DNA of 64,000 bases from Diplodia intermedia (lineage: Eukaryota > Ascomycota > Dothideomycetes > Botryosphaeriales > Botryosphaeriaceae), in contig JAKEKT010000013.1 in assembly GCA_021495925.1 (NCBI GenBank), forward strand, positions 372,001-436,000, given 5' to 3'. The notes beneath the pieces were generated by a model, which was not told where the DNA came from, did no database searches, and saw only the letters and a list, made by a program, of their open reading frames with translations. Shown piece after piece: positions 9,454 to 22,121 of the stretch. Each line of letters opens with the position of its first letter. Within the stretch, counting starts at the first letter, position 1. Made by a program: the position numbers and the translations under genes.

Positions 9454-11540
9454 ATGGAGGCGTCCCCTAGAATCTCCCTGGAAGCCGACTCCAGCGAGAC
9501 GACGCCGCTCCTGGCCACCGCGCATCAGGAGCAGCGCCACTCCAACGACAGCAGCAGCCCACCATCCCTCCCGCACGGAGAGCAGCAACGCCCTCCCCGC
9601 TCTAACCACCGCTTCTGGCCATATGCTGCCGTGCTATGCGGCGCCCTCTCGTTAGTCGCAGACTTGGGTGATGGCCTGACCGCCGCTCCCGAAGTGCGCC
9701 TGCTCGAGATGGCCGTGTGCAGAGATTACTACCGTGCGCGTGATCCGCACTTGATCGGGCCGCCACCACTGAGCTACGTGCGTGAGGAGCTGTGCAAGCG
9801 CGATGAGATCCAGGTCGAGTTGGCTTATCTGCGTGCGCTGAAGAGCTTGTTTGCGGCTATTCCTGGTATGTGATGGGGAGGCTTCTTTGCTTGTTTGGTC
9901 AGCGTTGGGTGGACGTGTGTGATGAAGGAGAGGACGCGAATGAGAATGATGGCTGACTGCTCGCAGGTCTCTTCTGCACCCTTCTGTTCGGGAGACTTGC
10001 AGATGTGTGGGGGCGCAAGCCTATTCTGTTGTTGGGCATGACAGGCCAAATCCTGACCTACCTCTGGGTCATTCTGATATGTAAGCTTTGTCCATCTCAC
10101 ACCTGAAGCAGTGCTAAAACGCCGTCATCCTAGGCTACTTCCACGAAGTCTTCCCGACGAGACTCATCTGGGCGTCCGCCATTTTCCAACTCATGGGAGG
10201 CGGACATCGCAACATCTCAGCGCTGATGAACACCGTCATCGTCGACGTCGCTCCAGAAAACGCTAGGTATCACCGCTCTTGCATCCATCCGTGAAAACCA
10301 TCCATCTAACGACCTCGCGCTCCAGGACGTCAACCTTCTACCTCGTCGGCGCCTTGATCCGAGTCACCGACATGATCTCCGCCGCGGCCGGATCCTGGCT
10401 CCTCTCCAAAGACCTCTGGCTCCCATTCAAGATCAGCACGCCCATCCTCCTCCTCTCGCTCCCGACCATCCTCGCCCTCCCCGAAACCATTCCTCGACCC
10501 CCTCGTCACCGCCACGACAACGTCAACACCACCAGCCCACCCACCACCACCACCACGACGAAACCCAAGCCCCGTCTCCCCCCCCTCCTTACCGCAAAAA
10601 AGAACCTCCCCCTCCTCCTAACCCTCCTCACCATCGCCCTCAAAACCTTCGCCCTCATGTCCACCCACCTGCTCCTGCAATACGCCTCGCGCACCCTGCG
10701 CCGCCCCCTCTCCTCCATCGGCTACCTGCTCTCCCTCAAGGCCTTCGTCTCCCTGCTCGTCCTGCTCGCCCTACCCTTCGCTACGACGGCGGCCGTGCGA
10801 CGGGGGCGGCGACAGGGACAGCGACGGCGACGTGATGGCGGCGATGGCGGCGGCGGCGGCGGCGGCGGTGGTGGTGGTGGTGGCGGCGCTGCTGGTGGTG
10901 GTGGTGATGGCGGCGGCGGTGGTAGCAGTGCCGTGTCCGTAGACGCGTGGGTAGCGCGCGCGAGTCTGGGGGTGTTGGCGGCGGGCAGCGGGATGGTGGG
11001 GGCCGCGAGCGCGGTGGGGGGTGAGGTGGCGCCCGCGGTGATGGTGGTGGCTGGGCTGGTTGTCGGGTGTGCGGGGAATGGCATCACGCAGACGATGAGG
11101 GGGCTGGTGGCGCATTTCGCGGTGACGACGACGGGGAGGCGGCGCCGGGAGGAGGAGCGGGCGGAGGGCGGCGGCGGCGATGACGACGGAGAGGGCGTTG
11201 GGGCCCGCTTGGGAAGGCTGTATGCGGGCGTTGCGTTGTTGGAGCTCGTGGCCGTGTTGGCGGGGGAGATGGCGTTTGCGGCGCTTTTCGCGCTTGGGAC
11301 GAGGTTGTCGTCGGAGGAGGAGGGGGAGGGCAGAGGGGATGGGAGGGGGAGTGGGTGGTTGGGGTTGCCGTTTTATGCTGCTGGGGTAAGTGGGTCTTTT
11401 CTAGCGAGTCGGCCTCGTGCTGTTGGGGTTAGGGCGTTGATCGTAGAGTCATTACTGACCCCGCGCAGATTACCTTCTTTCTCGGCTTCCTTTGTGCCAT
11501 GAAGATACCTACCACTGCATCTGATTCTCGAGGTATCTAA
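9454..11540 (+). CDS. Major facilitator superfamily transporter, five exons
   Basis: Model: 9454-9865, 9967-10080, 10134-10266, 10326-11385, 11469-11540, 596 residues; all junction phases agree. The N-terminus is a Ser/Pro-rich cytoplasmic tail containing TTPLL, then TM1 (YAAVLCGALSLVADLGDGL). Exon 2 carries MFS motif A (GRLADVWGRKP) between TM2 and TM3, the diagnostic feature. Exon 3 holds the next helices (IWASAIFQLMGGG, then the VDVAPENAR loop). The second half has further helices (LLTLLTIALKTFALM, IGYLLSLKAFVSLLVLLALP). A Gly/Asp homopolymer-like insertion (about residues 395-425) lies in a loop, and a second acidic insert (GGGGDDDGEG) lies further on. The last exon adds the final helix (ITFFLGFLCAM). 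Substrate unknown. Confidence 0.8.
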
Positions 11541-13308
11541 GGCCAGGCTGCCTTGGCTTCGAGAGTCAGAGCTGCTCTGGCAGGGATTGAGTGTCATATC
11601 TTGACGCTCTCCTGCAAGAACTTTGTTTCGTGGCGTATTCTTTGCCGCGTCCTCTACCGATGGACATGCCCTGTCTGCCTCGTTGTCAATCTTTCTTTAT
11701 GGGGATTTGGAGTAACTATGGGTTTCGAACGTTTTCAACTCCAGGAAAACCTAGATTTTCGGTAAATTCTGATTGCTAGTTCCGGATGTAGTGCCCATTC
11801 ACGCTTCTGCCTTGTCTACCGCGGGGTATCTGGTCGTAAGGCTCTGTCAGACGCAGAAGGTCTTGAGCCCTGCAGTTCTTCGCATGGTGTCGAATTTCAG
11901 TCCACGGGAGGATTCACTCCTTGCATACGGATGGTTCTAAAAGCTGTCCAGAACTTCGGGCTTTAATCGAACCTATATAATTGCCTCAGCTTTCCACGGC
12001 TTGGGCCCAAACCGAGAGCTGAAAAGAGAATGCTTTTAATAGATCAAGAGACTAAGCGTCCCAAAAAATGGCTTACAGTCTAGATGCTACCGACCTGAAT
12101 CAATATGGTGCTCTACGCGGCTAAGGCGTGCACTGTGACGGACCGATCCTTACGCTTATTTTGTAAAGATGCCATATAAAGCCACCTCAAGAATCCTATG
12201 TATTATCGAGAGCTACTGGACTCTTATAAGCGTCCATCATCTCTTATGAAATCGTTTGGAAATCTCAACACTTTGTTCGCGGTGGTAATAACGGAACAGC
12301 CTCTGCACAGAGTACTGAAACGTATCACAGACCCAAAATTGCGGCTTTTTCGACGTCGACTCTGCCTAGCTTTCTCGAAGGGATGTATCTCACGTGCTCC
12401 CTGCTCGGGTTGCAGACAGATCAGTGGAATCTCCCAACAACGGTAATGACGCGATGGGCTGTGCAGTCTGGACCGACGCCTCTGGCTCGCCGGCGAATGC
12501 ACTACTCCCGCCTGACGATGTTTCCATTCCTCGGAAGAAGACTTTCGCTTGGCTCTAACCGCATTCCGCATTTCCGGCCCTGCAGACGGTTCCAGGTTTG
12601 GTCTGGCCGAACCTTATGCCTGCAATTCCTCCGCGTGATGCAACAATCCTTTGGTAGGCGAGCGAGAAAAAACCAACTCTCGTCGTCATTAGCATCATTT
12701 CTGGTGCCAAGTCGGGGCTCCCGACGGTCTGGCTCCTGGCGACAGGGTACTCTAGCCGCGTATGGCAAACCGGGCTTTGCCTCCGGGTAAGGCTGTGTGA
12801 TAAACCCAGCAGAGTGTTCTTTATCGACTTCTAGTCGATGATTACGCCTGGTACAGTGATGATACTACTCCAGATGCGGCTTTACTTTCCTGGAATTGGA
12901 AGTCATCTCCACGGTGTTGACGTCAGAAGGGTTGGCTCACGTGTCAGAGGTTGGCAGCCATAGGTCACAGCCGAGATCTAGACCGGCAACGACGGCTGGT
13001 AGTTACCGCGATGGTTGCTGGAATAAGGGTGACGCTAGTGGCAGGCGCCGTTAGTGCTGAGATGGAGGCTCAGCTGAGTGCACTATTCGTGTAGTAATTT
13101 AGCGTACCGTAGAGATGCTCTTCTTGGGTTCTCCCCGAGCATCCATTTGAAATGGGTACATGGGCCATAGAGAGTCCAACGGAAAATTTTCCCTACGCCT
13201 GAGTTTGTATTTGTACATGACTATTTCGCCCTCAGTTTCCAAACTAGCAAGAGGTTGCATTCCTGCGCTCCTGCGTCCCTCCTTCCATCGATAAATTTCT
13301 AACCCCGC
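11541..13308. other. Intergenic, gene-poor
   Basis: Apart from the weak relic at 12442-12789 I see no gene, tRNA or clear repeat in these 1.8 kb. The 5' leader of the GT2 gene should occupy the right end. Confidence 0.5.
12442..12789 (+). pseudogene. Possible decayed coding relic
   Basis: One frame reads as protein-like sequence with only two in-frame stops over ~115 codons. It includes GCAVWTDASGSPANALLPPD, then VPGLVWPNLMPAIPPRDATI, then PTLVVISISGAKSGLPTVWL. Base composition is gene-like compared with the AT-richer surroundings. I cannot name a family, so this may be chance. Confidence 0.2.
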
Positions 13309-16300
13309 ATGGAACACAAAGACCGCGCAGCATCCGCTGGTGATGCTGATGGTATCCTTGAGGATGTCGTAGTCCCGGCAGATCTATTACGAGCAACACC
13401 TACCAGAAGAGATCCAGAAACAACAAGATGGTCTTCAATCACAGCAGGGCCGTCCAGATCGCCGGGGGCTCAAGCAATGGCCAGTGTGGGAGACGGACGT
13501 TCCTACAGCATTGCATACGGGCCACGCTCACCAGCCATGACATCGCCGCGGAGCTCCATCGCCCGACCCGGGAGCTTTGATTCCCCCAAACCGACACCAA
13601 ATGAAAAACAGCCAACGAGCGAGCCAAACACGTCTCGACCACTGAGCGGCACCGCTCCCAACGAACCCGCCCTACCTTCGCCACGAGGATCATTTTTCCA
13701 ACGAAAAAGCCAATCCAGCGCCTCCACCCACGAAGCGCACGAGTCCCGCATACCTCAACGACTGAGCGGCACCGCTCCCGCCAAACCTTCCCCGCCATCG
13801 CCACAGGCATCGTCCTTCCACCAACCCGCCGGCTTCAGTTCGCGGCGGCAGCCCGCTAAAAAGCCGCGCACCCTCCGCCCAATCAGCAACATCGCTCCGC
13901 ACGAGCACCCTCCTCCTCCAACGACCTCGCCACCCCCCAGCTCCTCATCCCTCCACCCCAACAGCGCCAGCCGCACGCCCCTCGCCTCGCCACCGCACAG
14001 CGGCATCGCGCCCGACGAGCGCATCAATCGCCGCAGCCGCCCGAAATCCGTCGCCTTCGCCACGGGCAGCAGTGCCAGCAGCCCGAAAGCGCCGCCGCCG
14101 CCGCCGCCGCCGCCGCGGCGCCCGATCAGCAACATCGCGCCGCACGAGCAGCTGCAGCCGCCGAGCTCCCCCTCCATCCTGCGCAACCGCAAACCCTCGA
14201 CAGCCGGCGGCGGCCTCCTCACGCCGACCTCCGCCACATCGCGGGCAGCGAGCGGCAACGCCGGCGGCGGCAGCGCCACCCGCCCGACCTCCATCGCCTT
14301 CGACACGACCTTCCGCGACTTCGCCTTCGGCGCGCGCTCGCCGTCGTCGCCGTCCTCCAGAGCAGGCGCAGGCGACCGCACCAGCAACGTCCCATCCGGG
14401 CGGCGCAAATCGTCGTCGCTGCGCATCGCGCCGGCGACGCCGACGACGCCGAGCGGTGGCGACCCCGAGCGCGGCAAGTCGGTGGTGTCGGCGGTGCGGC
14501 AGCGGCTGGCGAGCGTGGGGTCGGCGATGCGCGCGACAAGCGTGTGGCAGCTGTACGACGCGGCCAAGGCGCGGGGGAAGGCGGTGCAGCGCGCGCGGTG
14601 GGCGCAGGGGTTGTTTGAGTATGGTGTTTATGCGGGACTCGCGGCGGTGGTGTATTTTGTGTTTGTGGGGGTGCCGTTGTGGAAAGGTGCGGTTTGGTGG
14701 TTGCATTGGGTTGTGAGTCATAAGTTTGTGGTGGCGGGTGGCTGGAGTGTTACGGTGGGGATTGGGTTGGTGTGAGTTGTTCCCCTCTTTCTTTTGTCTT
14801 TTTTTGCCTTTCCCGCTTTGGTGTGGGGGAAGGGGGATGTGCTGGTGATGGATGTGCTGATGGCGTGCACAGGCTGGCGTTTGCGCCGCTGCTGATTCTG
14901 TTCGAGAAAGAGCCTCCGCCGCGAGCCGAGGCCGATGTCGAGATGACTTCCGGGGTTGCGGACACGGCGCTGATCATCCCGTGCTACAAGTCGGCCGGCT
15001 TGATCGCGAAGACGCTGGATGCGGCGCTGCAGACGTTTCCGGCTTCGCACATCTTCGTCATTGCGAATGGGAACTCGCCGACGCCAATCGACGAGACCGA
15101 GGACGTTTGCAGGCCGTACGGCGTCAACCACGTCTGGAGCCCGGTCGGGTCGAAGATCGTGGCGCAGTTCGTCGGCTGCTATGCCGCCAAGGGCTTCAAG
15201 AACGTCTTGTTGATCGACGACGACTGTTCGCTTCCGGGAAACTTCCCGGTCGTGTCGGAACGCTTGACTGGGAAAATCCAGTGTGTGGGCTACACCATCA
15301 AGTCGGTCGGACCCAACTCTTCCAAAGGAACCTTCTGCCAGCAGTAAGTCTGCATCCCATCCCAGCACGACCGAAGGACTGACTCACTTCGCTACAGGGC
15401 CCAGGACTTTGAGTACAAGCTGTCTGGTCTCCAACGAGCGTTTTCCGGCAAAGTCGGCTCTGCAACCTTTCCCCACGGCGCCATCTCCCTCTGGGACCGC
15501 GAGTTCCTCACTCACACCTTCCACCATCACTCCGGCTTCTCCGTCTCCGAGGATTGGTTCTTCGGCCATAGCTGCCGCTCGCTTGGCGGTCGCGTTGTCA
15601 TGTGCTCGTCTGTCTTTGTCGAAACCGAAACTCCACCCGCATTGTTCTGGACCACCGGGAGTGCCAGAGGCGGCTTCGGCGAAATGACCGTCTTCAAGCA
15701 GAGGTTTGTGAGGTGGAACTTCTTCTTCGTCGCCGGCATCTGGTACAACATGAAGTACATCCTGTTCAGCTGGAAGCTAGGCTGGTGGGAACTCGGTGCT
15801 AAATGCTTCGTGTTCCAAGAGGTATCTGCCGTCCTTCTCTCCGGATTCTTTCTCTTCTTTACTCACTTCCATGTCAGGTCTACGAATGCCTGCTGTACCT
15901 CCTCACACCGTTTATGCTGCCCATCTCCCTCCTCGTCCGACCCGCGTTCTGTGGATATCTCATTGCCGCGACTCTCGGCATGTACTTTGCCAACTGCGTC
16001 GTCTTTAACGAAATCCATCTCCGCCTTCGCAAAGAACGCGTCTCGTGGACTGTTCTGGTTTTCTACTACGTAAGACACTGGTTGCCCTCCGCCCAACTTT
16101 CGCCCACTAACAAAACCAGATGCCATACAAGTTCATCCTCACCCTTGTCAACGTCTTATCCTGCTACTGGGCAATGTTCAAGTACGCCCGGTACTTTGCG
16201 CGCCGCCACCTGAAGATTGTCGAAGACGAGGCTGCTGTGGAGATTGTTCTACGGATGGCGGAACGGAAGCCGAGCGAAAAAGGCGGTGATGCCGACGCTG

Positions 16301-16377
16301 AACTTGGTGAGAGGCGGTTGACCATCACAACCGCTCCGTCCAAGCGCGTCTCTATGCGGATCTCCCGAACAGAGTAG
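13309..16377 (+). CDS. Membrane GT2 polysaccharide synthase (Cps1/fungal type 2 glycosyltransferase)
   Basis: Model: 13309-14771, 14873-15343, 15398-15821, 15878-16069, 16120-16377; 935 residues, phases consistent. The catalytic core has the processive GT2 signature in order: ALIIPCYKS, the DDD metal/UDP-sugar motif in LLIDDDCSLPG, the acceptor/base motif SEDWFFG, and the Q-x-x-R-W-type product-binding motif (KQRFVRWN). Helices flank it: two before the core (FEYGVYAGLAAVVYFVFVGV and a stretch spanning intron 1) and several after. This matches fungal Cps1-like synthases required for hyphal growth and surface polysaccharide in plant-pathogenic ascomycetes. The polymer made is not predictable. 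Unusual is a ~400-residue Ser/Pro-rich N-terminus with a repeated SNIAPHE-like motif and polyproline. Confidence 0.88.
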
Positions 16378-16779
16378 TTAGACGTATGGCTGAATACAGA
16401 GCGAAATTCATACACTCGATTTCTCATTCGGCGTTGGTGACCTTTAAGCCTTCCCTTCTGTACACAACACATTACTGTCGCCGACGAGCTGATCAAAAGT
16501 AGTAATGTCTGCAGCCATCTATCCCTTGCATTACAGCATCGACGAATAAAGCGGGAGTGGTAGCAACTTGTCTGGTCTGAGGCCTTAAACATATGCTTGA
16601 TTAATTGATGCTTGCCAAAGTTGACAAAGGTAGTGCCGCTGCTCATGTAACGACAATGTCAAGGTGGAGATGTTGTCCCAGGGACCTATCTAGAAAGGAT
16701 ACATTGTTTCGGATTAGATAGGGGAATTACTTACGAAAACCCACACTATCGGTGACAAGGTCTACGGGTGGCAGCCACA

Positions 16780-16822
16780 TACGGTGGGCGCGGCAGCCAT
16801 TTACGACGAACCTCCGAGGACC
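16780..16822 (+). repeat. Dispersed ~45-bp repeat, copy 3
   Basis: Reads ACGGTGGGCGCGGCAGCCAT, a spacer, then GAACCTCCGAGGACCG. Same family as the copies at 1934, 4129, 38834 and 52752. Confidence 0.75.
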
Positions 16823-16994
16823 GCCGCATCGTGCTTTAGCAACCTGCACTCTTTGCTAAGATCACCCCTATAAAGTTTACAATTATCGTATAAGCTATTC
16901 GCTACGCTTGATTGACACATCTACATAACCAGCACGTCGGTGGCAAAAGAAATTGCCTATCCGCGTCTGCCTCATAAAATATCTCTCACCGGGT

Positions 16995-17072
16995 AGTTGA
17001 ATACAAGATCCGGACGTAAACATATGCATTTAAAACGTACATTTACGTCCGGATCTTGTATTCAACTGCCTC
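16995..17072. repeat. Foldback element, copy 2 (26-bp perfect arms)
   Basis: The left arm begins GTAGTTGAATACAAGATCCG and continues GACGTAAA. The right arm is its exact reverse complement over 26 bp, with ~20 bp of AT-rich spacer. The downstream flank (GTTTGTGTAG..GGGGGTGCAAT) resembles the flank of the 37071 copy. Confidence 0.85.
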
Positions 17073-17449
17073 TACCAAATTGAAAATGCAGTGTTTGTGT
17101 AGGGTACACGCGGGGGTGCAATTTCTTTTGTCACACACCGTGCCAGGGTGAGACCCAGCCGAGAGCCGCGCTCTGATGCAGAGTTCAATACTGTGTTCGA
17201 ATTTTTGGACTTGCCGTCGATCCCTTTATCTACGGAGCGAATACTAGAGCCAGTCATCCTTCGCTGCCACCGCCTACCATCCCAAAAAAGTCTGTCGAAG
17301 CACCTGCTCCTTACTGAGGCAATCAGACAGCACGCGGAACTCAATAATCTTATTCCTAGCTGAACCAAGCCCATCGTCGGCGTCCGATTATCAAGCTTCC
17401 AAGTTCCGTAGCAATGAAATCAATGTGAAGATGGTGTGGACCCGGTGCC

Positions 17450-20400
17450 TTAAGTAGCGGCGCTTGTAGTATTGCTGTCATTGCAAGTGTCCACCTTCAA
17501 GTTGCCAAGGTCGGTGGCTAAACGGTCAATAGACTCCGAGCGGGATGATGCAATCGAGAGAGACAAATCAGGGTAAAGAGGCAAACTGGACAAGCTCTGT
17601 TTCGATCCCCCGTTCTCATGTGGGATCCGCTGTTGGGGTTTTGCCGTTGGTAGATTGTTGCCACTCTCAGCCGGGACGGAGGTGCTGTGCCAGCTGGACG
17701 GAGAGGCCGGCGGGGTATGAAATAAATCGGACTCCCCAAGATCTTCGGTATGGTCCGACACGGCTCTCAGCACTGTATCGTGCGTCGTGTCTTGCGTTTT
17801 GTCCAGTTCGATGATGCCTGCATCGTCCAGGATAGCATCGGCGATTTCAAGGCTGCTAGCCGCCAGAATCTTGACCAGTAAGGCCTCAGCCGTTGGGTCT
17901 GAAATGGAAAGGAATCGCAGAAGACGGTTTGGAAGTTCCTGTAGATAGCAGAGCTCTGTGCTGCATCTGTCAGGCCGAACAAATAATTTCAATTGGCCGT
18001 CGCATTCTTCGAGGTGGAAGCTGGCTTGTTCGCTATCAACGGTAATCACTCGCTGGTTCTGAGTGAGGCTCATTGACTTGGAGATGCTCTCGCTAACGTA
18101 TACGGCAGCATGCCGGAGACGGTCGAAGATAGACTGGTCATATTCCCAGTGCTTGAAATGCACAACAACACTACTTTCAATTAGTGAGGTTGTCAAAATG
18201 GCAAGAACGGTGCGGCTGATGTTTGCACTGCGAAGGGTGTCCATGGTCAAGAACTGTGTAGTACGAAGCTATACCATCCTTGGTGATGATAGAAGCTTGT
18301 CGCAACCAAGTCCTGGTGATATGTAGTCTTTCGCTGTGACCTGAAATGAAAGTCAGACTCACCGGAGAAATGCATGCGCCTTTTCCCTTAACGTATTGGT
18401 CAATCCCAACTCTGGAACACCCGCTTGCACTGTTGTTTTCTCTTTGACGGCTGCTGACGTGAACTTCCCATCCAGGCCCATAGCCAACAAGAATGGCCTA
18501 CAAGCGTGGACTTCGTTCAGGGAAAAGTCCAAAGTGATGGCTTTGTCTTTGAAAGCTTCTCTGTGCTCCTTACGATCGACAATTGCAAAGTCCTCGCTCG
18601 CATTGACTACCTTGACGTTCCCACCGGGAAGTTTCACGGGCAAGATGTTTGCGGAGTGTAAATTCCTCAAGTCGTTCGCGAAAAGGACCATGGTGCTGAT
18701 GAAGCGAATGCTCTGCTTGATCTCGAAAGGGGAAGGGGGGTTCTGTCGCGAAAGCTGTTCCAGGCCGCGGATATACAGCTCAAGGCCACGCTTCTCAACG
18801 TTCAAGGCTTGGGTAAAGAATTCTTCGAGTGACTGGTATGGTGTCCTGATCGGAACCGGCTTGCTCAGTTGAGTCTTGTCGTCGACCCAAGCGCAGGACG
18901 ACGGCGGATACCATGCCTTGCGAGATGGAACAAAAATCAGATTGTGTACCTCAAATCTTGAGCTGGCAATCATAGTCATTTTTTATGTCGTAGCAAGGGG
19001 AATTCGATCGTGTTGGCTTACCGGAGAATGTCACTACATCCATCCCTTTCGAAATTGCGCCAGAGGAAACGATATATTTCCAAGACCTTGGGATGGTCCT
19101 CGTTCAGCCTGCTCCGCATCGATGACAACTCATCAATTGCGTCGGTGCAAGAGGCGTCGCGGATAGCTAGGACGTTCCTGAAAAGATGCTCAAGACTGAG
19201 GTATTCGGTAATAACACTGAGGCGTGCCACCGCTACCAGCCACTCTAGGCCATCCCAGACACAATCATTCAAAGATGCCCACCTAGTGGCACGAAGGCTG
19301 CATGCGGGAAGGTACACTCTGTTGTGCTGCTGGAAGTAGTTTCTACATTTGATGAGCATATTTTAAATCAATCAGGAAGGAGCACTTACCGGACGCTATT
19401 GGACTTTCCTTCCGTGACGCATTTACGCATCATGGCACTGTAGATCTTGATGATCGCCTCCTCGGTCTCTGTGCTGATGAATAATCTGTTCACACTCGCA
19501 ATGGAGTCCAATAGCTTCATGTAGAAGTCTACATCGTCCACGAAGCGAACCCCAAATCGGGTCAAGAATTTCCAAGATTCTTCATCCTCGTCTCGGAGAT
19601 TTGATGGGGTTTGCACAAACAAGGATGCATTAACGCAGCCACAGGCCTCCGCCAAAGCCTTCAATTTTGGCAGCGGCATGTAGGAGCCTTGGAGTCGAAG
19701 TCGAACAGTCGTGCTATACTGACTAGGCACCTCGCTCTCTCGGAGACGCTTTTCGATAGCCTCTGTCACCACGGGAGCATAGTGGAACCAATGCTTTCGT
19801 AGAAGCCCGAGAAGGATTTCCGGGCGATGATTGAGAATATATTCGAGCTCTTCAGATGGCAGGCCATTCGAGGCTTGATGGATCTGTGGGATTCGTTTGA
19901 CGCCAACGACGTTTTCGAGCCAAGTAGCGAAGGACAGGCCATTACGTCGAGACTCGCTCGGTACAGCAGTGAGGTAGTCGGGGTGGATGAACTTTGCCGG
20001 GTATTGGAGCTGGAAGAAAAAGCGTGGCTGGAACACCCTTTGCGCATCGTACTCATCATCCGAGTCAGGGAAGTAGGCGCGCTCAGACCTTGGGTCAACC
20101 GTACCCTTTCGATTCTGAAGGAGCAGGCGGACACTTCCGGTGCTACTGGTGCATGCAGGGAGGTTGAAAAACAGAAATCGGAGATGAGAGATGGTGTGGC
20201 CAAGAGCGAGTGCCTTTCCTGCCGAATGTTCTCGATAGATGGCCGAGACGACGCTGTTGGGTTCACAGTCAATGACACCCAGTTTAGCAAAAAGCCTTCG
20301 TCTGGAGGGATTTTTGGCCGCTTCGGGATGTATAAGCCGAAACCCCAGATCTGTCGGGATCTTGCTAGGTCCCAAAGTAGGAAAGTAAACTGGGGGAATG

Positions 20401-22121
20401 CCAAAATTCTCAGGAGAAGTCGTCCAACGTCCATCAGCCAGCGGAAGGAGGGACAGCGACTTTATACGCATTGAGTCTTTTTCAAAACGTTCAAAAAGGA
20501 AGTCCGCAACCCTCGAATGCCAATCGTTCTCAGTTGTGAATGCCATCATCTTAGAGTCGGGTCTGGCCAAATCCGCCTCAAGTCTGTAGACAAAACCGTA
20601 GATAGTCAATCTGATTTCGAAGAGCTGGAGACGCCGGACGTCATCCCTTGAATATTGCGGAGCGAGATATCCCTCGTCCTCCAAATCAGCAAGAAGTGGT
20701 TCTCCGTACTTGTCTCGTGCGTTCGGAGGCACAGACATCAGTTGACCCAGATAGCATAGACGCCCACTCCACGACTTTAGCACGGGTGTGTGTGCGAGAC
20801 GATCAGCAATCTCCGGTCCAAGCCTCTTCCAAAACGTGTCAGACACCCGCTCATCCGGTAGATACCTCATCCATTGGTACTGCAACTTTTCGTGGTCGTT
20901 GAACGCCCGGACCGCGTCGAGAAAAGCATTAGCAACACCCGTGCGCAGAGCCTCGTTCCTGGGGTGGTGGCCTATGTCCTCATGGCCTGTCTGAGTAATG
21001 AAGTCCGATTGAATCAGGAACTATGCGGATCATGAGCTCGATGCCATATACAAAAAACACTCACTTGACTTTCTTACTTTGAAGCCGACTGGGCGAAGGG
21101 GAAGGTATGCAAAAACACCCTGCTCCTTCAAAACCAGCTCATTGGCATTGCTGCTGATTGGAAACGCCAGTACAACCTCTGCCTGGTTCGTGGGCTTTCT
21201 TGCTGCGCCGTTGGGAAGGTCGTAAATTGTTCGTCTGGTGACTAGAAAATGACTCTTCACAACAGTCGAAGGTCCGCTGTTGCGGCTCGATTGTATTTCT
21301 ATCATTTCCGGGTCATTTTCTTTCCCTCGGGTGTTGGAATAGATGGTTTCACAGGTGTCTCCGGCCGCGGGGTAAGTGTTGACCTGGATGTAGCGCAGTT
21401 TTCTGAGGAAAAGAAGCAAAGGATCGGAAATCTCGGTTAATTCCCTAAAGCATGTGCCGAAACCCGTATCGTCCAACAACATCAAGGTTATTCTCGTGCT
21501 GACGTCCTCGGGCAAGTCGTCGTGGGGCTCGATCGAGGGAGTGACCATGCCAAGACCGTCGTCGCCAGAGTCGCGGGTGTACTGAAACGAGAACGAGTAA
21601 AGGCCTGATTGCACATGCACTCGATGTGCAACCTTGAATACCGACTTGAAACCGATGCCCCTCTCGCCAATGTAGCCACGTGCGGTCGACTTGGTGCTTC
21701 TCCCAACGCCGCATATCGCTTGGACATCTTCAGTAGTGAAACCGTCCTCGTTCGAATCGATCACGAGTTGGTCGGGGTAGAGGCTGAAGGAGATAAATGG
21801 GTCGTCGCAATTTGCTTCCGCTCGGCTGTATCCATTGTCGTCGGCATTTTGGATAAGCTCGTACAGGAAGCGGGTATCCGTGGAGTAGAGATCCGTTATG
21901 AGCCTTGAAACTCACGTGAGCGAAAACCACAGGTAAAAAGTGACCACTTACGTCTTTGTGGCCGAGGCCAATTTTCGCCGGCCGCTTTGAAGCGCTTGCC
22001 AGGCTTTCGGGTAGTCTCTCCTCATCCCAGCCTCATCGTCCTGGGAGAGGCCGCCGTGATCGCTCCTGATCTGAGCGAGCCATTCCTCCGCCTGTTCTCG
22101 CGTGGTTATTGCCACTGGCAT
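17450..22121 (-). CDS. Large HSP90-like (GHKL) ATPase-domain protein, NO VEIN/sacsin-like
   Basis: Six exons on the minus strand: 22121-21952, 21903-21078, 21020-19390, 19342-19022, 18962-18363, 18227-17450; 1,441 residues, all phases agree. The N-terminus has the Bergerat ATP-binding fold: helix motif ELIQNADDN (~residue 72), then DSNEDGFT..AICGVGRSTK, then the lid GYIGERGIGFKSVF (~135). Such ATPase modules occur in sacsin and plant NO VEIN and in a poorly studied fungal family that I recall with the same N-E-x-G-F and GxGFKSVF motifs. The remainder is helical with no recognisable DUF3883-like nuclease-fold end. The last ~120 residues are Ser-rich and disordered. The junction of exons 5 and 6 (135-bp intron) is the least certain. 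Function unknown. Confidence 0.78.

Larger units (their letters stand above)
16378..17449. other. Intergenic between convergent GT2 and ATPase genes
   Basis: Both neighbours end here. The stretch holds one copy of the dispersed ~45-bp repeat and one foldback element, and no supported gene. Confidence 0.6.

Noticed and set aside
10722..11115. Pro/Thr-rich minus-strand ORFs
   Set aside because: Antisense of the GGC/GGT array in the MFS gene.
13439..14721. Long minus-strand and alternate-frame ORFs over the GT2 N-terminus
   Set aside because: Antisense or frame shadows of GC-rich coding DNA; the plus frame continues through introns into conserved catalytic motifs.
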